In this document: positions 41,880 through 52,639 of the stretch, in pieces
Numbering within the stretch: position 1 is the stretch's first letter
How the letters are laid out: every line of letters begins with the position of its first letter
Assembly (NCBI GenBank): GCA_021797555.1
Contig: JAJZZM010000012.1
Span: 5,775-69,774 of the forward strand
Direction: 5' to 3'
DNA from: Thermoplasmata archaeon
Lineage (GTDB): Archaea > Thermoplasmatota > Thermoplasmata > Thermoplasmatales > Thermoplasmataceae
Length of the DNA stretch: 64,000 bases
Notes under the pieces: generated by a model
Database searches by the model: none
Seen by the model: the letters and a program-made list of their open reading frames with translations, nothing else
What the model was told of the DNA's origin: nothing
Translations under genes and position numbers: made by a program

Positions 41880-42070
41880 TCAACATCAGTAAATACATTG
41901 TAAAGGATGTTTTGCTCATACTGTCAAGAATTAATATTCGCAGGATGGAGAACGGTGAAATCATGAACGAGATAACGAAGAAGGCAAAGGAGTTCATTTC
42001 TGATATGAATATTGACATGGCATATTACGTAAAAAGGACTGAGTTAAGGATTAGAATAATATTTTTTTAG
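41880..42070 (+). pseudogene. Transposase remnant, family uncertain
   Basis: Uninterrupted frame SLFNISKYIVKDVLLILSRINIRRMENGEIMNEITKKAKEFISDMN without a start, adjacent to other IS debris. Confidence 0.35.
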
Positions 42071-42099
42071 TTTCCATATTTTACTTGATTTGAATTTAA

Positions 42100-43062
42100 C
42101 TATGTAGAAATGTTTTTAAACCAATCAATAGTTTTTTCAATTCCGTCATTATATTCTGTATGTCTAAATAATTTATATTCATTCAAAAATTTTTCATCAT
42201 CGATAATATATGGATATTTATATTCATAAATAAGCTCAATTAGCTCATTTATATTTGAATTAAAATGCGCCAGAAATTTTAAATTTGATTCGGATATTAT
42301 TTTTAATTTTGTTTTTAAATTTAATTTATTATATATTTTATTTATAAATTCCCTTGCAGTTATAATCTCACCGGATATGTGGTATGTTTTTCCATATGAA
42401 TCTGGATTCTCAAGCAATAATAATGTTGCCGTGGCAGCATCATCTATATATGTAAAATTATGTGGTAAATCGGCATTTAACGGCCATATTGCCTTTTTAT
42501 TTTTAATTGCATTTATGAACATTGCACCGTATAGATCATTTGTTACATTTGGTCCATAAAAATCAGCAAATCTTGGTATTAAAAGTCCTATTTTATCCTT
42601 TTTATAATATTCAAATAAAAGCCTTTCTATATTATTCCTTAAAATTCCCTTTCTGCTTTTAGCATTTAATGGGTGCTTTTCATCAACCGGCATATAATCA
42701 AATTTTCCATAGCCATAAACATTTCCAGGAAAAACTATTATTGAATGAGATATTTTCGCACCGCTTAAAATATTTTCAGTGGACTTATAAAAATTTGTCC
42801 AGTCTTTATATGGAAAATTATTTGCAATATATATTACCGATGCATCACCTAAATTTTTTATCATCTCATCTCTGTTAAAAATATCAGATTTAACAATTTC
42901 AAGATTGTTTGGAAATAATTTTAATGCCTTTTCCTTATCTCTAACTATTGCTCTTGTATTTATCTTATTTTTTAAAAGCATTTTTGTTATTGCGTATCCA
43001 TAGGAACCTGTTGCACCAATAACAACATGCAAACCATTATTTATATTATACTCATTATTCAT
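42100..43062 (-). CDS. NAD-dependent epimerase/dehydratase (extended SDR)
   Basis: VVIGATGSYGYAITKMLL; NAD-binding and sugar epimerase-like pattern. Confidence 0.85.
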   Translation of the reverse strand: MNNEYNINNGLHVVIGATGSYGYAITKMLLKNKINTRAIVRDKEKALKLFPNNLEIVKSDIFNRDEMIKNLGDASVIYIANNFPYKDWTNFYKSTENILSGAKISHSIIVFPGNVYGYGKFDYMPVDEKHPLNAKSRKGILRNNIERLLFEYYKKDKIGLLIPRFADFYGPNVTNDLYGAMFINAIKNKKAIWPLNADLPHNFTYIDDAATATLLLLENPDSYGKTYHISGEIITAREFINKIYNKLNLKTKLKIISESNLKFLAHFNSNINELIELIYEYKYPYIIDDEKFLNEYKLFRHTEYNDGIEKTIDWFKNIST

Positions 43063-43135
43063 AAAACTAAATGAATAGTTAGTATTAAAACTTATTCTTT
43101 AGCAATTATTTAATATTATTATTTAATACATCATA

Positions 43136-43726
43136 ATGCCAAAAGTAATTCCAGGTTATAAGGAAATGGCAAAAGAGAAGATCGTTGATTCGGCATCAAA
43201 ATTATTTTTTCAAATGGGTTATAATAATGCAGGCATGGAAGACATAGCCAAAAATATAGGCGTAACAAAGGGCACATTATATTTATATTTTAAAAATAAG
43301 GAAGAGCTTTTAAATAAAACATGCGAAACCAATATGGATTTACTTGAAAAAAATTTAAAAAATTTAGTTTCAAAAGATATAATTACCGGAATAGAAAAAT
43401 TTTTTGAGGAGGAAATGAAATTGCCAGATTATAAAAAATTTTACTGGATATTTGCATTAAACGAAATAAATATAGATAATAATATAAAGAAAATAATAGA
43501 AAACAGTTATAATAAATATGTAAAATATATATCTGATTTAATTGAAAATTTAAAAAAAGATGGGAATATACTTGAAAATATTAATTCCACAGATCTTGCC
43601 AGAATTTTAATAGCATTTCATAATGGCGTTTTAATTAGCATTATGCAGGGCCTTGATGTTATTACAGCAATATCTATATTTAAGTCTGGGATAAGAAGTT
43701 TAATTGGTAATTTAAATAATTTGTAA
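43136..43726 (+). CDS. TetR-family transcriptional regulator
   Basis: DSASKLFFQMGYNNAGMEDIAKNIGVTKGTLYLYFKNKEEL HTH. Confidence 0.93.
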   Translation: MPKVIPGYKEMAKEKIVDSASKLFFQMGYNNAGMEDIAKNIGVTKGTLYLYFKNKEELLNKTCETNMDLLEKNLKNLVSKDIITGIEKFFEEEMKLPDYKKFYWIFALNEINIDNNIKKIIENSYNKYVKYISDLIENLKKDGNILENINSTDLARILIAFHNGVLISIMQGLDVITAISIFKSGIRSLIGNLNNL

Positions 43727-43994
43727 TAATGAATATTATTACAATATAATTTTATTGATAATATAATTATTTTACTATAAATTCAGATGACCCTTTGCAA
43801 TGTCAAAATGAGGTAAACAAAATGAAAAAGAATTAATAAAGCTTTTCATAGAGGACAGGATAGAAGGTAAAAAATAATTCATTACATGGTTTTTAAACAA
43901 TGTAATGAATGAGGAAGCTATTGAACAGTTAAATGCAGAAAATCTTCATATTGATTTGTAAAAAAATTATTAAACATGATAATTATATATTAAA

Positions 43995-45263
43995 ATGGAT
44001 TATGATGTGGATGTTGCAATAGTTGGCGGTGGCTTATCCGGTATTTCAGCCGCAATTATTGCTGCGAAAAATGGTTTATCTGTAATAGTTCTTGAGCGCG
44101 GTGAGTATTCCGGCTCAAAAAATGTAAGTGGTGGAAGGATGTATATCCATTCCTTAAAAAGACTTATGGGCAATAAATTTAAGGATGCCCCACTGGAATT
44201 GCCTATAAAGAAGGAAACTTTTGAGATATACAATAAGGGAAGAAAAACAACATTTTCCTTTGAAAATAAGGAAAAAGAAGATAGTTATTCAATACTGAGG
44301 TCAAAATTTGACCGCTGGCTTGCATCTGAAGCCGAGAATAACGGTGTTACTATATCGTATTCAACATTAGTAACAAATGTAAGGAGAGAAAATGGAATAA
44401 TGGTGGTGGAGAGCAATAGAGGTGATATAAGAACTCCATTAGTAATAGAAAGCGATGGTGCTGCATCATTTGTATCACGATATATGGGATTATCAAAACT
44501 GGATATGAATTATAAAATGGAAAATATAAAAAATATATCAAAAAATGATAATTTTATACCTAAAAATTTTATGTTGGGTATAAAGGAAATAATAGATAAA
44601 AAACCTGAAAATGAAATGGGCGAGGCAAAAACAGTTTTAGGCTTAAGCGGCGATATAAAAGGCGGCGGTTTTGTTTATACAAATAAGGATAGTTATTCAA
44701 TTGGATTAACATTAAAGATAGACTCTATTGAAACAAATGATATAAAATCATATGATATAATGGAGGATTACAGGGAAAAACTTGGAATAGATGGAAAAAT
44801 TCTTGAGTATTCTGCACATTTAATCCCTTTTTATAAATATGATTATCTACCTAAAAGGTATGATGATAATCTCATAGTAACAGGAGATGCCGCTGGATTT
44901 TTATTAAACGATGGCTTTACAATACGTGGCATGGACCTTGCAATAGAATCAGGAATGATAGCCGGGAATGCAGCAAAGAAAATAATTGATTCTAAGGATT
45001 ACAGTGACACTTATATATACGAAAAAATGCTTGAGGATAGCTTTGTACTTAAGGATTTAAAAACAGCATCAAGAATATCTTCATTATTCGGCAACGAAAG
45101 AACATTCAATGTATATCCATCAATGATTTCTAATTTAATAGACACAATGTTTACGGTTACAGACAATCCGAGGAAAAATATTAAGTATGCATTAATGGAC
45201 GAAATAAAAAATAATAATATAAGTTATTTTACAGTAATTAATGATTTGTTAAAGGTGATATAA
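43995..45263 (+). CDS. fixC: Electron-transfer flavoprotein:quinone oxidoreductase FixC-like
   Basis: GGGLSGISAAIIAAKNGLSVIVLERGEYSGSKNVSGGRMY; followed by fixX. Confidence 0.9.
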   Translation: MDYDVDVAIVGGGLSGISAAIIAAKNGLSVIVLERGEYSGSKNVSGGRMYIHSLKRLMGNKFKDAPLELPIKKETFEIYNKGRKTTFSFENKEKEDSYSILRSKFDRWLASEAENNGVTISYSTLVTNVRRENGIMVVESNRGDIRTPLVIESDGAASFVSRYMGLSKLDMNYKMENIKNISKNDNFIPKNFMLGIKEIIDKKPENEMGEAKTVLGLSGDIKGGGFVYTNKDSYSIGLTLKIDSIETNDIKSYDIMEDYREKLGIDGKILEYSAHLIPFYKYDYLPKRYDDNLIVTGDAAGFLLNDGFTIRGMDLAIESGMIAGNAAKKIIDSKDYSDTYIYEKMLEDSFVLKDLKTASRISSLFGNERTFNVYPSMISNLIDTMFTVTDNPRKNIKYALMDEIKNNNISYFTVINDLLKVI

Positions 45264-45530
45264 ATGGAATTGATAAAAAGATTGGGTTTAAATAAAAATG
45301 AAGTTGGAAATGAAAGCCATATAACGGTTAATTTGGATATATGCAAAAATTGTATAGATAAACCATGCACAAAGGTATGCCCTGCAGGTACATATGAGGC
45401 GGATAAGGAGAAAATACTTATTGTGCACTATGAGAGGTGTGTTGAATGCGGTGCAGCATTATTTGCATGCCCCTATGGTTCATTAAAATTTAAATACCCT
45501 GAAAAGGGCATAAGTTATATGTATGGATAA
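45264..45530 (+). CDS. fixX: Ferredoxin-like protein FixX
   Basis: CKNCIDKPCTKVCPAGTYE...CVECGAALFACPYGS. Confidence 0.9.
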   Translation: MELIKRLGLNKNEVGNESHITVNLDICKNCIDKPCTKVCPAGTYEADKEKILIVHYERCVECGAALFACPYGSLKFKYPEKGISYMYG

Positions 45531-45723
45531 TTTTTAATTTTAAAATAATTATACCTTATAAATAATTAAATTTATTAATAAAATAATAGTAATATAAAAA
45601 ATGCTATATTTTAAAATTTTTATTCTATTATATGAATAATTATAGATAAAAATATTTTGACTAGTTGATAAATTTAATATTAATTAAAATAATATATTCA
45701 TTTCCTTATATTTACATTACCGG

Positions 45724-47106
45724 TTATGTCCTTTTAATTATCTCCATTTTGCAGCTGCAGTTCTTATATGGGCATGAATTTATTGTAAACTCCGGACATA
45801 AATCGAGCATCTCCGGATTTTTATTTTTCAATGCATCACTTATATCGTTTATTTTTTGATTGCACAGGCCTATTATTTTATTTATATCAAATTTTATATC
45901 ATGAACGACGATTTTATTGCCTAATTTAGGATAAACAACTATGACTATTCCATTATCTATATTTCTCCTTGCACATGTTATTGCCAGTTCAGAATAATAC
46001 GTTTCAGGAATTTTGCCTATAAATTTTGAATTGTTTATTTTTAAAATAAATGGTATTATTGAATTCTCGTCATAAATGTTTTTTATGATGTATTTATCGT
46101 CTCCGTATAAGTTTATTTTATTTTCCTTATTCTTTTCTGCTCGTTCATAACCATTTACATCTAAAATAGAGGAATTGATTATATCAAGTATGAAAAATTT
46201 TATATTATTCTTCTCATAATCAAATGATGAATTATTATTATTATTTTCAAGTATTATTTCATCCTTCATCATTTTATGATAATATTTCCTTGGATATATA
46301 AGATCATAGAACCTTAAATCTATGTTATTTTCATTGTTTTTATATATATTGTATAATTCATTTTCAAATTCTGTATCTTCTTCTATTTTTATTGAATCCT
46401 TAATCCATGAGCTGTCCTTATTGTTTAATTTATTGCATGAACATATATTGTTTTCCTTAAATTTGCAGCCATATAAATAATATGAACATCTTGGCATTGA
46501 AGTTATATCGTTATTTAATAAGCTTCTTTTTATTGAGCTTATACGGTATAGAATTTCGTTTTTTATTACCTCGGAATCATTTATGTTTACTTTATACACG
46601 TAGAATTTTTCATTTACATAGAATACTAGATAATTGTTTTTATCAAAATTTTTATTTATAACCGAATAAAATAAAAGCTGTTCCAGATCAGATAAATAAA
46701 CATTAAACAAATTATCAATTGAAACATTATCATTATTTTTAGTTTTAAATTCTATTATTGAATCGTATACCATAAAATCTGACCTACCAATTATATTTAC
46801 ATTTATATTGCTACCATTTAAAACAATCTCAGAACCTGAAAAGCCATCAATTTTCTCAAACCATTGCCTTGCAATGAAATGTGTTTCCTCACCATTTTTC
46901 ATTCTTTCAAAGATTTTTTCAGGTGTTTCTATTTCAGGGTATTTTCTTGAATAGTACGAATAAACAGGATTTATAATATCTGTAACGTATAAATAATCAG
47001 GTATATCAAAGTTTTTTTTGTTAATATTATCTGTTAAAACCCTTGATACGTAATCATTGATATCCTCTGAAATTATTGATGATTTAATATCCTTTAACAA
47101 GCTCAT
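45724..47106 (-). CDS. Cas4/RecB-like PD-(D/E)XK nuclease-family protein, possibly tandem domains
   Basis: IIGRSDFM...SIIEFKTK...DLEQLLFYS, Cys cluster CSYYLYGCKFKENNICSC, second Cys cluster CPEFTINSCPYKNCSC at C-terminus. Confidence 0.65.
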   Translation of the reverse strand: MSLLKDIKSSIISEDINDYVSRVLTDNINKKNFDIPDYLYVTDIINPVYSYYSRKYPEIETPEKIFERMKNGEETHFIARQWFEKIDGFSGSEIVLNGSNINVNIIGRSDFMVYDSIIEFKTKNNDNVSIDNLFNVYLSDLEQLLFYSVINKNFDKNNYLVFYVNEKFYVYKVNINDSEVIKNEILYRISSIKRSLLNNDITSMPRCSYYLYGCKFKENNICSCNKLNNKDSSWIKDSIKIEEDTEFENELYNIYKNNENNIDLRFYDLIYPRKYYHKMMKDEIILENNNNNSSFDYEKNNIKFFILDIINSSILDVNGYERAEKNKENKINLYGDDKYIIKNIYDENSIIPFILKINNSKFIGKIPETYYSELAITCARRNIDNGIVIVVYPKLGNKIVVHDIKFDINKIIGLCNQKINDISDALKNKNPEMLDLCPEFTINSCPYKNCSCKMEIIKRT

Positions 47107-47156
47107 AAATATATATTAATTCATATATTAAAAATTATTTTAATTTATAATTAAAA

Positions 47157-47813
47157 TTAAATTAATTCATAAATATCATCATTATTTTTTATTAAGTTTA
47201 ATTTAGATATATTGTTCATAACCTTTTTGAAATTTGTGTCATCAACGTTTAGGCCGTAATTTGATTTTAATAATTCCTTTAATTCATCAATTTTTAATGG
47301 TTTATCCATAAACTTCTTTGATAAATTGTATGTATCCTCATATACATTCCAGGGAAAGATAAACCATGCCCATTTTTCCCTTGATATGCCCTCTCCATAA
47401 TAATCAGGAACATAACTTGAACTGTTTACATATAGCATTGATGATGTTTTAACTTCTGCTGGATTCAGTGTTTTTATATAATCATATGCTAATTTTATGC
47501 TTTCCCCTGTATCTGTTATATCATCAACAATCAATACTTTTTTATTGCCAATGTCATAATTTAATTTCCCCTTTAATACAGCCTTGCCATCCATTGATGC
47601 GGTTAAACCCCAGTGCTCTGTTTTTACTGTTAATAAATCCTTTATAAATAAATAATCAGACATCATTCTTGCAGGTATCAGGCCACCCCTGGCTATGCCT
47701 ATAACAATATCGGGCTTATAATTATCAGATATTAACATATTTAGCATACCCTCTGACCATCTTTCTATATCATTCCATGAAACATATGTAGCTTTGAATT
47801 CCATTACTATCAA
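47157..47813 (-). CDS. Phosphoribosyltransferase family protein
   Basis: VLIVDDITDTGESIKLA PRPP-binding motif; IGIARGGLIPARMMSDYL. Confidence 0.92.
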   Translation of the reverse strand: MIVMEFKATYVSWNDIERWSEGMLNMLISDNYKPDIVIGIARGGLIPARMMSDYLFIKDLLTVKTEHWGLTASMDGKAVLKGKLNYDIGNKKVLIVDDITDTGESIKLAYDYIKTLNPAEVKTSSMLYVNSSSYVPDYYGEGISREKWAWFIFPWNVYEDTYNLSKKFMDKPLKIDELKELLKSNYGLNVDDTNFKKVMNNISKLNLIKNNDDIYELI

Positions 47814-47858
47814 TAGATAAGTGGTTATTATTATTTTAAATTTATTTAATATTTAATT

Positions 47859-49049
47859 TTAATCTAAATCCGCTTCATTTAATTTTAACGCTTTTCTTTT
47901 TGATAATATAACGGGCGATAATGCAAATGCTATTAACACTATCAATACTGATGGAATTATACCGTAAATTGCAGTGCCCATGGTGGCAAATTCCGCACCG
48001 ATAAAAACAGGTATTATTGCAACGCCCACATTTGTTGCAACACTGTACATTGATGTTGCAAAACCTGCCTTTGCCGGGTCATTAACATAGTTTATTATTG
48101 AATTCAGTGCCATAACCCAGAATGCATTTCCGAAGAAACCGAAAACAAAGAATGATAATATTATTAGTGAGGATATATTTGTATATACCAGTGAAAATAA
48201 AAGTATAATAGAAAATAAAAATGCCATTGATCCCGATATAACAGTTCCTGTTTTTATAAAATGGGACCTTTCAAAAATAAATGGAAGTATTAAAGCGCCA
48301 AGTGCAGACCCTAAAAATTCAAGGCCACTTAATAAACCTGATAATTTTAATGCAAAAATTGCACTGAAGTGAAAACCAAGTGCTGTTGATGCTATGCCTC
48401 CAAATAATATGGAAATAGATGCCATTGCAAGGCCTATATACCAGTTTTTTATCATGCCTTTTTTAAAAACGCCCTTTAATGATTTGCCCTTATATTTTTT
48501 TGGATATTTTGGCAAATACATTGCAAGCCATAATGATGCTATAACTGCAATTATAGCAGGCAAAATAAGTGTCCCGAATAATGAGAATGATAAATATATG
48601 TATGGCCCTATTAATGAACCAAAGGACATACCAAGAAATAAAAATCCAATGCTTAATCCTGCTATTGTTGCAGATTTATTTTTATCCATGGATTCTGCTA
48701 TGCTCCCAACGGGTGCCAGTGCAAGTGGGTATGCACTTGCGGCAAGCAATGAAAATATTAAAAATTCTATATAATTTGATGAAAATGACCTTGCAAATAA
48801 TCCTAATACTGATAACACCATTGCTAAATACAATGTTATTTTCATTGTAAATTTTGCTGATAATAATCCTGCAATTAAACCTATAATTGCCATTGTGTAT
48901 CCATATGCAGATAGTATTAGCAGTATTGATGACAAATTCGCAGACAAATGTTTGCTTAATTCAGGTACAATAGGTGCAAGGATAAACCATCCAAACCCTA
49001 TTGTAAATACAAAAAACCAGTACGGCATGAGTTTTTTAATATTATCCAT
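47859..49049 (-). CDS. MFS transporter
   Basis: About 12 predicted TM segments, MFS-like pattern. Confidence 0.85.
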   Translation of the reverse strand: MDNIKKLMPYWFFVFTIGFGWFILAPIVPELSKHLSANLSSILLILSAYGYTMAIIGLIAGLLSAKFTMKITLYLAMVLSVLGLFARSFSSNYIEFLIFSLLAASAYPLALAPVGSIAESMDKNKSATIAGLSIGFLFLGMSFGSLIGPYIYLSFSLFGTLILPAIIAVIASLWLAMYLPKYPKKYKGKSLKGVFKKGMIKNWYIGLAMASISILFGGIASTALGFHFSAIFALKLSGLLSGLEFLGSALGALILPFIFERSHFIKTGTVISGSMAFLFSIILLFSLVYTNISSLIILSFFVFGFFGNAFWVMALNSIINYVNDPAKAGFATSMYSVATNVGVAIIPVFIGAEFATMGTAIYGIIPSVLIVLIAFALSPVILSKRKALKLNEADLD

Positions 49050-49074
49050 GATAGTTAATATCTATCATGTATAT

Positions 49075-49149
49075 AAATTTATTTTTAATATTTATATTCC
49101 ATTAGAAATATTTAATAATAAATTTATAATAAAACATTATGGATTTTTC
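49075..49149 (+). repeat. 75-bp direct repeat, copy 1 (upstream of acyl-CoA dehydrogenase pseudogene)
   Basis: Identical by eye to 50433-50507. Confidence 0.9.
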
Positions 49150-49960
49150 TTTTAGTGATGGACAGAATATATTAAGGGAAACATAAAAAAATTTCTTAAC
49201 ATAAATCTAAAATCATATGTTAAAATTATTGATGAAAATGAAAAGATGCCGGAAAGTTTTTTTACTGAAGCAGGCAAAAATGGTATAATATCACTGTTAA
49301 TTAAAAACTAATTTGACGGCCCAGAATTATCATTTATTGATTCATCAACTGAACCTTCATGAGGAAGTGACGTTGCAAATATAAATATATCAGGAGAAAT
49401 AAAAAATCATAAATTAATAATAAATGGTGAAAAATATATATAAGGCAGGATGGGAATATTAACATGCTAAATTAGATATAACAATATTGGGATGTCTGAG
49501 GGGAATATTATAAGAAAAATAAATAATGATTTTAATCATGCAAGGATCCTTGTGACAGCTGCATGCAATGGTTTACCAGATAAAATGCTGGAAACAGGAA
49601 TAGATTACATAAATAGTAGAAAGGCTTTTGAGAAAAAATTAAGCGATTTTCAATCCATTGCTTTTGATGCACCAGATTTAAAAACATATATTGAAATGGC
49701 AAAATTATTAACATATAAATCGGCATATTTAGCAGATACAAATAGCAGTGATTTATATATACAGTGCAATGTCAAAATTAAAATCACCACAAATAGCAAT
49801 GGAAACAGTAAAAAATGTAATGATGTGGTATGGTGCATACAGCTATGCAAAGGATGCGGGAATTGAGAAAAGCGCAAGAGGGATATTCTCATATCTGGTT
49901 GGTGCCGAGGGTGCATTAAATATAATAAAATTAATAATATCAAAAGCAATACCAGGATGA
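49139..49960 (+). pseudogene. Acyl-CoA dehydrogenase pseudogene
   Basis: Degraded, internally deleted copy of the 50497-51654 gene; in-frame stops and frameshifts. Confidence 0.92.
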
Positions 49961-50308
49961 TTATTCCTGAATTAAACCAATAACATTGTTAAATGGAGAA
50001 ATTAACTGGCATACATATGATCCATCTATGCCTTTTATTTTTTCCCTGTAGATTTTAAAATTGTATGATAATAAATATTTTATGGCCTCATCTATATTTT
50101 CAACAGAAAAATATGGAACTGTGTTTCCTTTTAATGATTTTTCATCAGATTGATGCAAACCTATGTTAATAAAACCTGTATTAAATAAAACAAAATAATC
50201 GCTTTTGAATATCGGTTCACCAAAAATATTTTTATAATATTCTGATACATTTATTACATTATCTACAAAAAATGTAATTTCTTTTAAATTCTTAAATATA
50301 GTTTTCAT
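49961..50308 (-). CDS. Glyoxalase/VOC-family protein
   Basis: FFVDNVINVSEYYKNIFGEPIF...VENIDEAIKYLLSYNFKI...ISPFNNVIGLIQ. Confidence 0.8.
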   Translation of the reverse strand: MKTIFKNLKEITFFVDNVINVSEYYKNIFGEPIFKSDYFVLFNTGFINIGLHQSDEKSLKGNTVPYFSVENIDEAIKYLLSYNFKIYREKIKGIDGSYVCQLISPFNNVIGLIQE

Positions 50309-50432
50309 TTTATCTTATAACATTATTTTATTTAAACGTTATAAAATTTTTATGTTTATGTTTTTTTCCTTTTAATCATGTTAATGCCCTATTTTTAGCT
50401 TATTTATTATAGTTAATATTTATAATATTGAA

Positions 50433-50507
50433 AAATTTATTTTTAATATTTATATTCCATTAGAAATATTTAATAATAAATTTATAATAAAACATTATGG
50501 ATTTTTC
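50433..50507 (+). repeat. 75-bp direct repeat, copy 2 (upstream of intact acyl-CoA dehydrogenase)
   Basis: Identical by eye to 49075-49149. Confidence 0.9.
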
Positions 50508-51654
50508 ATTCAGTGATGAGGAAAATATTTTAAGGGATAATGTAAAGAAATTTTTAGAAATTAATTTAAAACCATATCTAAACGATATAGATAAAAATGA
50601 AAAAATACCCATTAATTTTTTTAAAAAAGCAGGTGATAATGGAATAATATCTCCATTAATAAAAGATGAATATAATGGTTCTGGGTTATCCTTTATTGAT
50701 GCGGCAATAATATCTGAAGAAATTGCAAAAATAGATACAAGCATGGCAACATCTGTATATTATTTATTAAATACGTCATGGGCATATATACTGCAGAAAT
50801 ATGGAAACAACAAATTAAAAAAGGAACTATTGCCGGAAATAGCAAATGGAAATAAATTTATAGGAATATCATCAACTGAACCTTCAGGAGGCAGTGATGT
50901 TGCAAACATAAAAACCTCAGGTGAAATTATAGATGATAATATTATAATAAATGGAGAAAAATTATATATTAGCGGTGCAGTAGAGGCTAAAAATAACCAT
51001 GGTGGCCATTTAACACTGGTTAAAACTGATAAAAACAAAGGCCACAAGGGTATAACAATGGTATATGTACCTGCAGATTACGATGGAATTGAGATAAATA
51101 AACTTGACAATATGGGCAGGATGGGCATATCCACAACATCAATAAAATACAACAATGTTAAGATAAATAAGAATAATATTATAGGTGAAATTAACAGGGG
51201 CTTTTATTATTCAATGGATGGATTTAACCATGCAAGAATATTAGTTGCGGCAGCATGCAATGGTTTATCTGAAAAAATATTAAATGATGGCATTGAATAT
51301 ATAAATAACAGGGATGCATTTGGCAACAAATTAAGTGATTTTGAATCGATAGCATTTGAGGCTGCAGATTTAAGGACTGATATTGAAATGGTTAAATTAT
51401 TAACATATAAGGCCGCATATTTGGCCGATATTAATTCGAATGACTTATATTTATATTCTGCAATGTCTAAATTAAGGGCACCCCAGATATCGATGGATAC
51501 AGTAAAGAAAATAATGATGTGGTATGGCGCATACAGTTATACAAAGGATGCGGGAATTGAGAAAAGTGCAAGGGGGATATTCTCATATCTGGTTGGTGCC
51601 GAGGGTGCATTAAATATAATGAAATTAATTATATCAAAATCTGTTTTAAAATAA
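50497..51654 (+). CDS. Acyl-CoA dehydrogenase
   Basis: GISSTEPSGGSDVANIKTSG, KDAGIEKSARGIFSYLVGAEGALNI. Confidence 0.93.
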   Translation: MDFSFSDEENILRDNVKKFLEINLKPYLNDIDKNEKIPINFFKKAGDNGIISPLIKDEYNGSGLSFIDAAIISEEIAKIDTSMATSVYYLLNTSWAYILQKYGNNKLKKELLPEIANGNKFIGISSTEPSGGSDVANIKTSGEIIDDNIIINGEKLYISGAVEAKNNHGGHLTLVKTDKNKGHKGITMVYVPADYDGIEINKLDNMGRMGISTTSIKYNNVKINKNNIIGEINRGFYYSMDGFNHARILVAAACNGLSEKILNDGIEYINNRDAFGNKLSDFESIAFEAADLRTDIEMVKLLTYKAAYLADINSNDLYLYSAMSKLRAPQISMDTVKKIMMWYGAYSYTKDAGIEKSARGIFSYLVGAEGALNIMKLIISKSVLK

Positions 51655-51753
51655 TTCAATTATATAAATTGTGTACTTTTATTTACTGTTAATTTATTTC
51701 AACAATTTATTTTCCAATCATCATAATTATATTGTTTCATTATATATTCATTA

Positions 51754-52584
51754 ATGTTTAAAAACGATTTGCTTAAAAATAAAAATATAATTATAACTGG
51801 TGGCGGCACTGGACTGGGCAAACAGATGGCAAAAACGTTTCTTGAACACGGTGCTGATGTTTCAATACTGAGCAGAAATGCTGAACACCTTGATGCCGCA
51901 AAAAAAGAAATGAAGGATTATGGTTATAATATAAAAACCGAAATATGTGATATCAGAGACCCTGAAGAAATCAAAAAAGCCGTGGATAGTATAGAGAATA
52001 ATAATAAAATAAATGTTTTAATAAACAATGCGGCAGGGAATTTTATAAGCAAAACTGAGGATTTAACACCAAAGGCATTCGACACTGTTTTAAAGATCGT
52101 GCTTAATGGAACATCATATTTTTCACTTGAAATGGGAAAAAGGTGGATAGAGAATCATATCAATGGGGTAATATTGAATGTTGTTGCAACGTATGCGTGG
52201 ACAGGGTCCGGATATGTTGTCCCCTCTGCAATTGCCAAGGCAGGAGTACTTGCATTAACAAGGTCATTGGCATCTGAATGGGGACATTATGGCATAAGGT
52301 CTGTGGCAGTAGCACCAGGTGCATTTAAAACTGAGGGTGCATGGTCAAGACTGTTGCCGGATGAATCGTATGAAAATGCAATTACATCAAGGAATCCTAT
52401 GAGGAGGCTTGCAACAAAGGATGAAATAGCAAATGTAGCATCATTTTTAATATCTGATATGTCATCATATATCAATGGTGAGGTATTAACTGTTGACGGA
52501 GGAGACTGGTTATATGGTTCAAGCATGTTTAATATGATGGAAAAATTGCCAGATGATGTATGGAAAATTATGAGAAGAAGATAA
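51754..52584 (+). CDS. SDR-family oxidoreductase (2,4-dienoyl-CoA reductase-like)
   Basis: IITGGGTGLGKQMAKTF, NNAAGNF, VAPGAFKTEGAWSRL. Confidence 0.9.
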   Translation: MFKNDLLKNKNIIITGGGTGLGKQMAKTFLEHGADVSILSRNAEHLDAAKKEMKDYGYNIKTEICDIRDPEEIKKAVDSIENNNKINVLINNAAGNFISKTEDLTPKAFDTVLKIVLNGTSYFSLEMGKRWIENHINGVILNVVATYAWTGSGYVVPSAIAKAGVLALTRSLASEWGHYGIRSVAVAPGAFKTEGAWSRLLPDESYENAITSRNPMRRLATKDEIANVASFLISDMSSYINGEVLTVDGGDWLYGSSMFNMMEKLPDDVWKIMRRR

Positions 52585-52639
52585 TTATTATAGTTTTTAA
52601 ATTTTATATATAATAAAGCTTTAATATAAATTTATAGTT

